The notes under the pieces: model-generated
What the model saw: the letters and a program-made list of their open reading frames with translations, nothing else
The model's database searches: none
What the model was told of the DNA's origin: nothing
Made by a program: the position numbers and the translations under genes
Source: Diaphorobacter ruginosibacter
Lineage (GTDB): Bacteria; Pseudomonadota; Gammaproteobacteria; Burkholderiales; Burkholderiaceae_C
Assembly: GCF_014395975.1 (NCBI RefSeq)
Contig: NZ_CP060714.1
Location: forward strand, 496,001 to 560,000
Length of the DNA: 64,000 nucleotides
Direction: 5' to 3'
Shown here: one piece after another, positions 42,841-51,585 of the stretch
Numbering within the stretch: the stretch's first letter is position 1
Layout of the letters: each line of letters begins with the position of its first letter

Positions 42841-43809
42841 ATGGGTGTGAAAGCGTGCGTGGACATCGGTGGAACCAAGGTGGCCGTGAGCCTGGTGGCG
42901 TCGGATGCGCGGATGACGGAACCGCCGGCCATCGCCGTGCGGGTATCGGAGCCGACGATCAAGCATGGCGACATCGGTGCGTTGGCGGAGCAGGTGCTCT
43001 CGCTCATTGACGCTGCATGCGCCCGGCTGGGCATGCAGCGCGCCGGCATCAGCACCACGGGGGTGTCTTCCTGCGGCCCGTTCGTGCTGAAGGACGACCG
43101 CATCGAGGTGGCCAATCCCAACATCTGCGGGGGCCTGGCAGGCTCGCCGCGCGGCATCGGCAACGAGTGGACGCAGGTCCCGCTCGAAGCGCCGCTCTGC
43201 GCGGCATTGGGCACGGTGCGCATTGCCAATGACGCCGTGGCGGCGCTTGAGGCCGAGCGCCGATGGGGCGCGCTGCGTGGCTCGGAGCACTGCGCCTACG
43301 TGACCTGGAGCACGGGTGTGGGCGTGGGGCTGTGCGTCGATGGCCGCGTGCTGCGGGGCAAGAACGGCAACGCGGGGCATGCGGGCCACAGCTTCGTGGT
43401 GGATGGCGATGCCGCCGCCCTCTGCGGCTGCGGCAACCATGGCGACGTGGAATCGATGATTGCCGGTGGATCGCTTGTGCGCCGGATCGGCACCGACGCG
43501 CAGTCGCTGCTGCTCGCCGCGAAGCAGGGGGATGTGGACGCGCTGCGCGAGGTGGGCTATCTCTGCGAGGTGATGGGCCGGCTGCTCTACAACCTCGTTG
43601 CCACGCTCGACCTGCAGCGTATCAGCCTGGGGGGCTCGGTGTTCCTTCACCACGCACCGTTGTTGCTGCCCTTGCTGGAAAAGGAACTGGCACGCCACTT
43701 CCCCGCGTTGACCAAGGGCGTAGAACTGTACGTGGCCGGCCTGGGCGACAAGGTGGGCGACTATGCGGCGCTGGCGCTGATCACGGAGGATGAGTCCAGC
43801 CGCCCCTGA
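42841..43809 (+). CDS. ROK-family sugar kinase-like protein
   Basis: A 322-residue ROK protein. The ATP phosphate motif D-I-G-G-T-K is at residues 8-13. Two normally conserved positions are changed: the E-x-G-H signature reads A-G-H-A-G-H, and the zinc motif C-x-C-G-x2-G-C reads C-G-C-G-N-H-G-D, with Asp replacing the last Cys. It may therefore bind zinc differently or phosphorylate an unusual sugar. GGAGG lies about five bases upstream of the start. It converges with otsA only three bases apart, suggesting a carbohydrate neighbourhood but not an operon. Confidence 0.87.
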   Translation: MGVKACVDIGGTKVAVSLVASDARMTEPPAIAVRVSEPTIKHGDIGALAEQVLSLIDAACARLGMQRAGISTTGVSSCGPFVLKDDRIEVANPNICGGLAGSPRGIGNEWTQVPLEAPLCAALGTVRIANDAVAALEAERRWGALRGSEHCAYVTWSTGVGVGLCVDGRVLRGKNGNAGHAGHSFVVDGDAAALCGCGNHGDVESMIAGGSLVRRIGTDAQSLLLAAKQGDVDALREVGYLCEVMGRLLYNLVATLDLQRISLGGSVFLHHAPLLLPLLEKELARHFPALTKGVELYVAGLGDKVGDYAALALITEDESSRP

Positions 43810-43820
43810 CCGTCAGGGCG
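43801..43820. terminator. Hairpin spanning both convergent stop codons
   Basis: The stretch CGCCCCTGACCGTCAGGGCG folds into a stem of CGCCC-TGA against TCA-GGGCG with one bulge and a CCG loop. It contains the stop codon of the ROK gene (43807-43809) and, on the other strand, that of otsA (43813-43815). No T-run follows; it may protect both mRNA 3' ends. Confidence 0.45.
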
Positions 43821-45192
43821 ATGAGGCGCCGAGCGCGGCAAGAAATGACTCGCGCCACCAGTGCACATCAAACCGGGTGATGTTCTCCAGGAGCGCACGG
43901 TGCCTGCGCTGGCGTTCCTCGAGCGGCATGTGCAGCGCGGCCTGGATACTTTCCGCCATGCCCTGCGTGTCGTAGGGGTTGACCAGCAGGGCATCCTTCA
44001 ACTGCTCGGCGGCGCCTGCGAAACGCGACAGCACCAGCACGCCGGGGTCGTCGGGGTCCTGCGCGACCACGTATTCCTTGGCCACGAGGTTCATGCCGTC
44101 GCGCAGCGGTGTGACCAGCCCCACGCGTGAGGCTCGGCACAGGCCCGGCACGCGCCGGCGCGCCACCGTGCGATGGATGTAGCGCACGGGCATCCAGTCC
44201 AGGTCACCGAAGTTGCCGTTGATCGCGCCGCACAGGCCTTCCAGCTCGTGCCGCAGGTCGGCATAGGCGTGCACCGAGTCCCGGCTGGGCGAGGCGATCA
44301 TCAGCAACGTGGCGCTGTGCTCGTTGTCGGGGTAGCGCTCCAGCAGCTCGCTGAATGCGCGCACCCGCTGGGGTATGCCCTTCGAATAGTCCAGCCGGTC
44401 GATGCCGAGGAGCAGCTGCCGGCGCGAGTATTCACGGCGCACGCTCTCGTAGGTGTCGAGGGCATCCTGCGACTGGCCGAGGCGTCGGAACTCCTGCACG
44501 TCGATGCCGATCGGGAACGCTCGCACCTGCACCGTCGCGTTGTGGGCGCGCAGGCGCTGGTCCGCAAGCAGCTCGGCACCTGCCTCGGTGGTCATGTAGC
44601 GTATGCAGTGGCTCACGTCGGCCTCGCTCTGCAGGCCCACGAGATCGTAGGAAAACAGCGAGCGCATCAGCCATTCGTGCTGCGGTATGGCCGCCAGCAT
44701 CAGCGCGGGCGGCAGCGGGATGTGCAGGAAGAAGCCGATGCGCTGGCGGCAGCCGAGCGCGCGCAGCTCCGCCGCGAGCGGGATCAGGTGGTAGTCATGT
44801 ACCCAGATGATGTCGTCGTCGCGCAGCAGCGCCTTCAGCTTGCGCGCAAAGAGCTGGTTCACGCGGCGATAGCCGGCGAGGTAGCGCGTGTTGAAGTCGG
44901 CCAGATCGAGCCGGTAGTGGAACACGGGCCAGAGCACGCTGTTGGCGTAGCCCTCGTAGTAGGTCTCGTAGTCGTTCTGGTTCAGATCGACGGTGGCGAG
45001 CGTGACCTTTCCGGAGCTGCGCGTATGCAGGTGCCCTTCGCCATCGGCCGTGTTGTCCGCGATGTTGCCGCTCCATCCGAACCACAGCCCGCCGGTGCGT
45101 TGCAGGGATTCGCCCAGTGCCACGGCGAGACCGCCCGCCGCGGGCTTGCGCGGGTCGGCCAGGCGGTTGGAGACGACGACCAATCGGCTCAT
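43813..45192 (-). CDS. otsA: Trehalose-6-phosphate synthase
   Basis: A 459-residue GT20 glycosyltransferase that joins UDP-glucose and glucose-6-phosphate. Motifs include V-V-S-N-R-L at the start, W-V-H-D-Y-H-L and the donor-site segment G-I-D-R-L-D-Y-S-K-G-I. The ATG at 45192 overlaps the stop of the GH15 gene by one base (TGATG), giving translational coupling. It is the last gene of otsB-GH15-otsA. Confidence 0.96.
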   Translation of the reverse strand: MSRLVVVSNRLADPRKPAAGGLAVALGESLQRTGGLWFGWSGNIADNTADGEGHLHTRSSGKVTLATVDLNQNDYETYYEGYANSVLWPVFHYRLDLADFNTRYLAGYRRVNQLFARKLKALLRDDDIIWVHDYHLIPLAAELRALGCRQRIGFFLHIPLPPALMLAAIPQHEWLMRSLFSYDLVGLQSEADVSHCIRYMTTEAGAELLADQRLRAHNATVQVRAFPIGIDVQEFRRLGQSQDALDTYESVRREYSRRQLLLGIDRLDYSKGIPQRVRAFSELLERYPDNEHSATLLMIASPSRDSVHAYADLRHELEGLCGAINGNFGDLDWMPVRYIHRTVARRRVPGLCRASRVGLVTPLRDGMNLVAKEYVVAQDPDDPGVLVLSRFAGAAEQLKDALLVNPYDTQGMAESIQAALHMPLEERQRRHRALLENITRFDVHWWRESFLAALGASSP

Positions 45193-47072
45193 CAGATCAC
45201 CGCCGTCCAGGGTTTCGACAAGGCGATGGCCGCGTTGATCACCCCCACCATCGAGTAGGTCTGCGGGAAATTGCCCCACATCTCGTGCGTGATGGCATGC
45301 GTGTCCTCGGAGAGCAGGCCGAGTGGATTGCGCACTGCGAGCATGGCCTCGAAGATCTCCCGCGCCTGCTCCTTGCGGCCGATGCGAGCGAGTGCATCGA
45401 TGCGCCAGAAGGTGCAGATGTTGAAGGAGGTCTCGGGTTTGCCGAAGTCGTCCGCCGCCTCGTAGCGCCGCATGAACGGGCCGTCGCAGAGGCTTCGCTC
45501 CATGGCGTCCACCGTGCTCACGAAGCGCGGGTCACGCGCGTCGATCAGGCCCACCTCGCTCATCAGCAGCACGCTGGCATCGAGCTCGCTGCCACCGAAG
45601 CTCTCGGCAAAGGCCTTGCGCTGTTCGTTCCATGAGCGTGCGAGGATTTCCTCGCGCATGCGGCTTGCATGCTCCCCCCAGTAGTGCGCTCGTTCCGCCA
45701 GGCCCAGGCGCACCGCGATCTTGGCGAGCCGGTCGCATGCGGCCCAGCTCATGAGCGCTGACGAGGTATGCACGCGGGCCCGCGTGCGCAGCTCCCACAT
45801 GCCTGCGTCGGGCTGTCCATACACGCGCACCGCCTGTTCACCCACGCGTTCGAGATAGCGGAATTCGGATTCACCGGCGGGATGCAGCAGCCGCTGGTCA
45901 TGGAATGCCTGCGCCGCGCCGAGCACGATGTTGCCGTAGACGTCATGCTGGAAATGCTCGGCCGCCTGGTTGCCCACGCGCACCGGCCCCATGCCGCGGT
46001 AACCGGCGAGTTGCGGCACCAGTTCTTCGGGCAGCAGGCTTTCGAGGCCGATGCCATACAGTGGCTGGATGTGTCCCGACGTGGCCTCGATCACCACGTT
46101 GGAGAGCCAGCGCAGATAGTCCTCCATCGTGCCGGTTTCGGAGAGGCTGTTGAGCGCGCGCACCACGAAGAAGGCGTCGCGCAGCCAGCAGTAGCGGTAG
46201 TCCCAGTTACGGCCGCTGTGGGCCGATTCGGGAATGCTCGTCGTCATCGCGGCCACGATGGCACCGGTTTCCTCGTACAGGGACAGCTTGAGGGTGATGG
46301 CCGCCCGGATCACCGCATCCTGCCATTCGAGCGGAATCGACAGGCCCTGGCTCCACTTGCGCCAGTAGGCAATGGTGTCGTGCTCGAACTGCAGCGCGGT
46401 CGCTGCGATGCCATTGGCAAGCGACTCATCTGCACCCAGCAGGAAGTGGTGCGTTCCGGTGAGCAGGAAGGGCTGCTGCTCCAGTACATAGGACACCGGT
46501 GCATCGGTGTTCAGGCGCAGCGCCATGTCGGGGCCGACATAGCGCACATGGTTGCTCCCGCGCGTGATGGTGGGCGTGGTGCCTCCCCAGCCAAAGCGTG
46601 GATTGACCCGCACGCGGATGCGCGGTGCGCCCTGCAGCCGGCGGACGGTGCGCACCAGCATCACGGGCCGGAAGAAGCGCGAACGCGAGATGAAGCGCGG
46701 CGCAAAGTCGGTGATCTCGACGCTGTTGCCGCTGCGGTCCACCAGACGCGTGCGCAGCACGGCGGTATTGGGCTCGTAGGCTTGCTGCGTGCTGGCGAGA
46801 TCCTCAAGCTCGATGGCGAAGCGGCTGCCTTCGTCGCCGGGCTGCAGCAGCGCATTGAACACCGGGTCCCCATCGAAGCGCGGCAGGCAGCTGAAGACGA
46901 TGTCGCCCTGGGCATCGACCAGCGCGCTGATGGAGCAGTTGCCGATCACCCCCAGGTTCAACGAGGGTGCAAGGGAGGGGCGAAAGCGTTCGGCAGAGGG
47001 CTGCTCCGGCGCGGCGTTCACCGCATGGACGGCCTGCAGGGCATCGGGATGGCTTGGGGGTGTCTGGGTCAT
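45192..47072 (-). CDS. Glycoside hydrolase family 15 protein (glucoamylase/trehalase type)
   Basis: A 626-residue GH15 enzyme. The N-terminal beta-sandwich region is followed by an (alpha/alpha)6 barrel with the family stretch N-W-D-Y-R-Y-C-W-L-R-D-A and a C-terminal conserved part containing T-S-F-N-I-C-T-F-W. No signal peptide is visible, so it acts in the cytoplasm. Members include glucoamylase, glucodextranase and a trehalase of actinobacteria. Sandwiched between otsB (4-bp overlap at its start) and otsA (1-bp overlap at its end), it may turn over trehalose or glucans. The start at 47072 gives the ATGA overlap; the exact substrate is unknown. Confidence 0.92.
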   Translation of the reverse strand: MTQTPPSHPDALQAVHAVNAAPEQPSAERFRPSLAPSLNLGVIGNCSISALVDAQGDIVFSCLPRFDGDPVFNALLQPGDEGSRFAIELEDLASTQQAYEPNTAVLRTRLVDRSGNSVEITDFAPRFISRSRFFRPVMLVRTVRRLQGAPRIRVRVNPRFGWGGTTPTITRGSNHVRYVGPDMALRLNTDAPVSYVLEQQPFLLTGTHHFLLGADESLANGIAATALQFEHDTIAYWRKWSQGLSIPLEWQDAVIRAAITLKLSLYEETGAIVAAMTTSIPESAHSGRNWDYRYCWLRDAFFVVRALNSLSETGTMEDYLRWLSNVVIEATSGHIQPLYGIGLESLLPEELVPQLAGYRGMGPVRVGNQAAEHFQHDVYGNIVLGAAQAFHDQRLLHPAGESEFRYLERVGEQAVRVYGQPDAGMWELRTRARVHTSSALMSWAACDRLAKIAVRLGLAERAHYWGEHASRMREEILARSWNEQRKAFAESFGGSELDASVLLMSEVGLIDARDPRFVSTVDAMERSLCDGPFMRRYEAADDFGKPETSFNICTFWRIDALARIGRKEQAREIFEAMLAVRNPLGLLSEDTHAITHEMWGNFPQTYSMVGVINAAIALSKPWTAVI

Positions 47073-47857
47073 GGCATGGCTTCCCTCGTGGTGTCTTGTG
47101 GATTCGCGGTCTCGCGGGACTGCGCTGCTGCCTGTTGCGCGAGCCACATACGCACCTGCTCCGTCGTTTCGCAGCGCGATTGCGCGAGGCTCTCTCCAAC
47201 CCCCACCTTCACGCCCGTCCCTCCCAGCTGCTGCACGGCGACGAAGGCTTGCTCATCGGTCACGTCGTCGCCGACGAAGATCGGCACACGGCCCCGGAAC
47301 ATCGGCAACTGCATGAGCTGGGCGATGGCGAAGCCTTTGTTGGCATTGCGCGGCTTGAGCTCGAGCACGCATTTGCCGCGCAGCAACTCCATGCCGGGCA
47401 GCTCGTTCAGCAACTGGTGCATGAGCGCGCTGCACAAGGACTCAAGCTCGGGTGCATGGCGGTAGTGCAGCGCAATACCCGAGGTCTTGGGTTCCAGCAG
47501 CAGCTGCGGATAGGGCTGCAGCGCGTGTTGCAATTGCCGAGCGGCCTGAGCGAGCCGATCCGGCAGCGCGTTTGCCGCGGCCGCCTGGGGTTGGGGGTCG
47601 CCGGCCATGCGGCAATGCGCACCATGTTCGCTCGCGACGATGAGCCGCAGCGGAGAAAGATAGTGATCGATATCCGCCAGCCTGCGTCCCGTGACGATGG
47701 CCAGCGCGCCGTGCAGCATCTCCTGCAGCAGACCCAACGTGCCGATCAGCCCGTGCGCCACCCGCACGGCATCCGGCTGGGGAGCGATATCCACCAGCGT
47801 GCCGTCGAAATCGAGAAAAAGTGCATGGCCTGGAGTCAGCCTTGGAAGCCCTTGCAT
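47069..47857 (-). CDS. otsB: Trehalose-6-phosphate phosphatase
   Basis: A 262-residue HAD-superfamily phosphatase. The nucleophile motif D-F-D-G-T has Asp16 and Asp18, followed by V-T-G-R-R, a cap domain, and the metal site G-D-D-V-T-D-E. It makes trehalose from the OtsA product. It is the first gene of the operon, 175 bp from the divergent trxC, and overlaps the GH15 gene by four bases (ATGA). Confidence 0.96.
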   Translation of the reverse strand: MQGLPRLTPGHALFLDFDGTLVDIAPQPDAVRVAHGLIGTLGLLQEMLHGALAIVTGRRLADIDHYLSPLRLIVASEHGAHCRMAGDPQPQAAAANALPDRLAQAARQLQHALQPYPQLLLEPKTSGIALHYRHAPELESLCSALMHQLLNELPGMELLRGKCVLELKPRNANKGFAIAQLMQLPMFRGRVPIFVGDDVTDEQAFVAVQQLGGTGVKVGVGESLAQSRCETTEQVRMWLAQQAAAQSRETANPQDTTREAMP

Positions 47858-48032
47858 TGCCCACAGACCTTAACCATTCACAGGGGCGCCTGCTTGTAGT
47901 CCTTGGCCCCACAGGGCTGTCGTCCGCTTGAAAAAGTGGTCGCTGCATCCAGATAATGAAAATGCGCGCGCACGCTTTTGATTTCGGCTTCCTCCAAGGC
48001 GCCGCACCCACCTCCAACCAGAGACCACCGCC

Positions 48033-48467
48033 ATGTCCGACAAACTGCACATCGTCTGCCCCCACTGCCACACCACCAACCGCATCGCTATAGACCAGCT
48101 GGGCGGCGAGGCGCACTGCGGCAGCTGCCATCAGCCACTGGTGACAGGCCATCCGGTGGCATTGGACGACACAAGCTTCGCAAGGCATGTGGGCCGCAGC
48201 CAGCTGCCGGTGGTGGTCGATTTCTGGGCGCCCTGGTGCGGCCCTTGCCGCATGATGGCTCCTGCCTTCGAGCAGGCCGGCAACACGCTGAAAACCAGGG
48301 CGCAATTTGCCAAGCTCGACACCGAAGCCTATCCCCAGACCGCCGCGCCCTTCAACATTCGCAGCATTCCGACGATGGCGGTGTTCAAGGAAGGCAAGGA
48401 GCTGGCGCGCATCTCGGGGGCTTTGCCCGCTGGCGAGATTGTGCGGTGGGTGGAGTCGGTGATTTAA
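48033..48467 (+). CDS. trxC: Thioredoxin 2 (zinc-binding)
   Basis: A 144-residue thioredoxin with an N-terminal zinc-finger segment: Cys9-x2-Cys12 and Cys29-x2-Cys32. The redox motif W-C-G-P-C has Cys69 and Cys72, followed by the conserved P-T-M cis-proline segment. This arrangement identifies Trx2 rather than TrxA. It is divergent from otsB. In other bacteria trxC responds to OxyR; no OxyR site was resolved in the 175-bp gap. Confidence 0.96.
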   Translation: MSDKLHIVCPHCHTTNRIAIDQLGGEAHCGSCHQPLVTGHPVALDDTSFARHVGRSQLPVVVDFWAPWCGPCRMMAPAFEQAGNTLKTRAQFAKLDTEAYPQTAAPFNIRSIPTMAVFKEGKELARISGALPAGEIVRWVESVI

Positions 48468-48623
48468 GTGCGCAAGATGGGAGAGAGCCGCGGGTGAGCG
48501 CGGTTCTTTCCTGGCGGGTGTTCATCGTTGATAGGACGTTCTCTTGCCTGGTTTGGGGTGGAGGCCGGGGCAGTTCCGGCCTCTGTCCTCAAATGAAAAA
48601 CAGCAAAAAGAGGCAAGCCCCCG

Positions 48624-49097
48624 TCAACCACCAGACAGCGAAGGCACAGAAGGCACAGAAGGCACAGAAGGCACAGAAGGCACAGAAGGCACAGGAGGCC
48701 CAGCCACCACCAGACCCACATCGAGCACCCGCACCCGGTGATCAATGTAGTACCCCCCGAACTCCGTATAGCGCATCACCTGCAGCCCGCAATGCCCGCA
48801 GCGCCACACCTGTGCGCGGTTCACGGGAAAGTAGGCAAGGGCGATGGGTGCGTCGGGGCTTTCATAGCGCGTCCCGCCCGTATGGAGTTCCTCGAACGTA
48901 GGCTCGTCCACCCCGGGATCGCGCAGATCCGCGACCAGATGCATCTGTCCGGCGGGCCACTGCGTATCCGTGATGCTCTCCCAGCCCTTGCAGTGCGCAA
49001 GGCGGCAATCGCAGTTGTCCCCCGACCCTCCGTGCGCGGCCAGGTCATGCAGTTCCTGCGTCGTGGTGATCAGCAATGGTGTGGCACTTTCGTTCAT
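48624..49097 (-). CDS. Cys-rich protein of unknown function with V-P-S repeat tail
   Basis: A 157-residue protein I cannot assign. It carries C-D-C-R-L-A-H-C near residues 29-36 and C-G-H-C near 101-104, so a bound zinc or cluster is plausible, and ends in a run of P-S-V tripeptides encoded by a 9-base minisatellite. No signal peptide. Its ATG overlaps the stop of cca by four bases (ATGA), so it is co-translated with that gene. Function unknown; the C-terminal tail probably varies in length between strains. Confidence 0.75.
   Translation of the reverse strand: MNESATPLLITTTQELHDLAAHGGSGDNCDCRLAHCKGWESITDTQWPAGQMHLVADLRDPGVDEPTFEELHTGGTRYESPDAPIALAYFPVNRAQVWRCGHCGLQVMRYTEFGGYYIDHRVRVLDVGLVVAGPPVPSVPSVPSVPSVPSVPSLSGG
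48641..48703 (+). repeat. 9-base minisatellite, six perfect plus one variant copy
   Basis: The unit AAGGCACAG occurs six times without change at 48641-48694, and a diverged copy follows at 48695-48703. Being a multiple of three, copy-number change keeps every reading frame open. On the minus strand it encodes the repeated V-P-S end of the Cys-rich protein. Confidence 0.97.
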
Positions 49098-50377
49098 GCT
49101 GCAGGATTGTCGGCGTCGGGCGATAACCCTGGTGACTCATCGGAAAGCCAGCCACGCAGCGCGGCACGGCGCGCATCGGCCACTGCCGCGCCGATCGCTT
49201 CGCCCTTCAGCCCGCGCTTGGCCGCCGCTCCCGCGATCGGTCCCGTCTTCACGGCAAGCACGGATTGCAGCGCGCTCCACAGCCGTGCGCGCTGAGGGTA
49301 GGCACGCTCCTCGAAGCCGAGCCGGCCGCGCGCATCGCATTCGCAGGCAAACAGTGCATCGGCGAAGCGCTGCGGCTTGCGAATGGCATCGCAGCGCTCG
49401 AAGAGCCGCAGCAGCGCGGCGGCATTGAGCTCTGCGCTGCGGTGGATGTTGCCGTGCTCGCGCGCCACCAGCACCGCGAGCTCGTGCAGGTCGTTGGGCA
49501 CGCGCCAGCGATCGCAGACCGCGTTTGCAAGATCGACGCCGCGCTCCTCATGCGCATGATGGCGTGGCAGGATGTCGGGCGGCGTCGTGCCCTTGCCCAG
49601 GTCGTGCATCAAGCAGGCGAAGCGCACGTCGAGCGGCGCATTGAGCCGCGCGGCCATATCCACCACCATCATCACATGCACGCCGGTGTCGACCTCGGGG
49701 TGGTACTCCGCGCGCTGCGGCACGCCCCACAGGCGATCGAGTTCGGGCAGTAGACGTGCAAGCGCCCCGCATTCGCGCAGCACGTCGAACATGCGCGATG
49801 GCTGCTTTTCCATGAGCCCGCGAGAGAGCTCTTGCCATACGCGTTCCGCGACCAGGTGATCGGCTTCGCCGTCGGCCACCATCTCGCGCATCAACGCCAT
49901 GGTCTCTGGCGCAACACGGTAGTCGGCAAAGCGCGCGGCAAAGCGCGCGATGCGCAGGATGCGAACGGGGTCCTCGCGGAAGGCGCCGGTCACGTGGCGC
50001 AGCACCTTGTCCCGCAGGTCGCGCTGTCCGCCGTGGGGGTCGATCACGGCAGCCGCCAAGCCATCCCAGTCGATGGAGGCCGCCATGGCATTGATGGTGA
50101 GATCTCGGCGCGAGAGGTCTTCCTCGAGCGTCACATCGGGCGATGCCTGCACCGTGAAGCCGCGGTAGCCGCGGCCGCTCTTGCGCTCGGTGCGCGCGAG
50201 TGCATATTCCTCGTGGGTCTGCGGATGCAGGAACACGGGAAAGTCCCGGCCGACGGGCACATAGCCGCGCTGTGTCATGTCCTCGGGCGTGGCACCGACC
50301 ACGACCCAGTCGTGGTCATGGACAGGATGCCCCATCAACCGGTCGCGCACGGCGCCACCCACCATATAGATTTGCAT
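49094..50377 (-). CDS. cca: CCA-adding tRNA nucleotidyltransferase with HD domain
   Basis: A 427-residue multifunctional CCA enzyme. The nucleotidyltransferase head has G-G-A-V-R-D at residues 7-12 and the metal aspartates Asp21 and Asp23. The C-terminal half carries the HD phosphohydrolase motif (M-H-D-L-G-K-G) that marks the gamma/beta-proteobacterial multifunctional form. It adds or repairs the 3' CCA of tRNAs. The downstream Cys-rich gene overlaps by four bases. The upstream 201-bp gap is shared with a divergent dehydrogenase gene. Confidence 0.97.
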   Translation of the reverse strand: MQIYMVGGAVRDRLMGHPVHDHDWVVVGATPEDMTQRGYVPVGRDFPVFLHPQTHEEYALARTERKSGRGYRGFTVQASPDVTLEEDLSRRDLTINAMAASIDWDGLAAAVIDPHGGQRDLRDKVLRHVTGAFREDPVRILRIARFAARFADYRVAPETMALMREMVADGEADHLVAERVWQELSRGLMEKQPSRMFDVLRECGALARLLPELDRLWGVPQRAEYHPEVDTGVHVMMVVDMAARLNAPLDVRFACLMHDLGKGTTPPDILPRHHAHEERGVDLANAVCDRWRVPNDLHELAVLVAREHGNIHRSAELNAAALLRLFERCDAIRKPQRFADALFACECDARGRLGFEERAYPQRARLWSALQSVLAVKTGPIAGAAAKRGLKGEAIGAAVADARRAALRGWLSDESPGLSPDADNPAA

Positions 50378-50578
50378 GATTCGAGTGTAGTGTTTCCTGC
50401 AGGATGGTTGCGTAAGGGATGCTTGATCGGGAGGTGCTCGCCGCAGCCTACAAAATTACTGCGGCTTGCGCGCGGGAGCCACGCGGCGTGCCATGCAGCC
50501 GTTAGCATTCGGCATGGCTGTGCCCCCGGTTGAAGGGGCCGCGCGATCCCGTTTTCGATTTCAAGGACTCTTTTCCCC

Positions 50579-51529
50579 ATGCAGCAACATGCACGACCCA
50601 CCATCGCCATCGTGGGCGCTGGCAGCATTGGCGTGGCTTTCGCCATTGTGTTTGCGCGTACCGGCCATCCGGTGCGCCTGTTCGATCCGGATGCCGCAGC
50701 GCGCGAACGCGCGGGCGCCACGTTCGCAAGCCGCCTGGAGGACCTGGCGTCAGAGGGGCTGCAGGATCGCGTGCGGATCGCCGCCATCCTGCCTCTGCTC
50801 ACGGTGTGTCCGCAACTTGCCGAGGCGGTCGGCACGGCGGACCTCGTGATCGAGTGCGCGCCGGAGCGTGTGGAGATCAAGCGCGCGCTGTTTGCCGAGC
50901 TCGATGCGCTTGCGCCCGAGACGGCGATTCTGGCGAGCGCGTCATCGTTTCTTGCGGGCTCGAAATTCACCGAGGAGCTCAAGGGTCGCGCGCGCTGCAT
51001 GGTGCTGCATCCCGGCAACCCGCCTTACCTGATCCCGGTGCTCGAAGTGGTGCCTGCGCCCTATACCAGCCAGGAAAGCGTGGAGCGCGCCATGCGGATC
51101 ACTTCCGCGGCGGGCCTGAAGCCCGTGCTGGTGGCGCGGGAGGTGGAGGGCTTTCTCTTCAACCGCCTGCAGGGGGCCGTGTTGCGCGAGGCCTATTGCC
51201 TGGTGCGCGATGGGGTTGCCAGCGTGGAAGACATCGACACGGTGATGCGCGATGGCCTTGGCATGCGCTGGTCGGTCATCGGGCCGTTCGAGACGGCGGA
51301 TCTCAACACGCGCGGCGGCATTGCCTCGCACGCCGAGAAGATGGGACCGTCCTACGAGCGCATGGGCAAGGAACGTGGCCAGAGCGACCCATGGACACCC
51401 GAGCTCGTCGCCAAGGTGGCCGCCCAGCGCCGGGCCGCGCTGCCGCTCGATCAATGGGAGGAGCGGGTGGCGTGGCGCGACCGGGCGCTGATGAAGGTCG
51501 TGAAGCTGCGCGGCGAAACCGGCGAATGA
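50579..51529 (+). CDS. 3-hydroxyacyl-CoA dehydrogenase-family NAD enzyme (lambda-crystallin/gulonate dehydrogenase-like)
   Basis: A 316-residue NAD-dependent dehydrogenase. The Rossmann motif G-A-G-S-I-G sits at residues 13-18, the E-C-A-P-E-R region follows, and the catalytic His is in V-L-H-P-G-N-P-P-Y. The H-P-x-N-P-P-Y segment and ~315-residue length resemble the lambda-crystallin/L-gulonate 3-dehydrogenase branch rather than fatty-acid HADH. Substrate is therefore uncertain. It is a single gene divergent from cca and convergent with the GST gene. Confidence 0.87.
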   Translation: MQQHARPTIAIVGAGSIGVAFAIVFARTGHPVRLFDPDAAARERAGATFASRLEDLASEGLQDRVRIAAILPLLTVCPQLAEAVGTADLVIECAPERVEIKRALFAELDALAPETAILASASSFLAGSKFTEELKGRARCMVLHPGNPPYLIPVLEVVPAPYTSQESVERAMRITSAAGLKPVLVAREVEGFLFNRLQGAVLREAYCLVRDGVASVEDIDTVMRDGLGMRWSVIGPFETADLNTRGGIASHAEKMGPSYERMGKERGQSDPWTPELVAKVAAQRRAALPLDQWEERVAWRDRALMKVVKLRGETGE

Positions 51530-51585
51530 AGGATGGATGGAGTGAATGAATGGCGGAGTGAGCCGCCCTCCACTCCCACAGGAGC

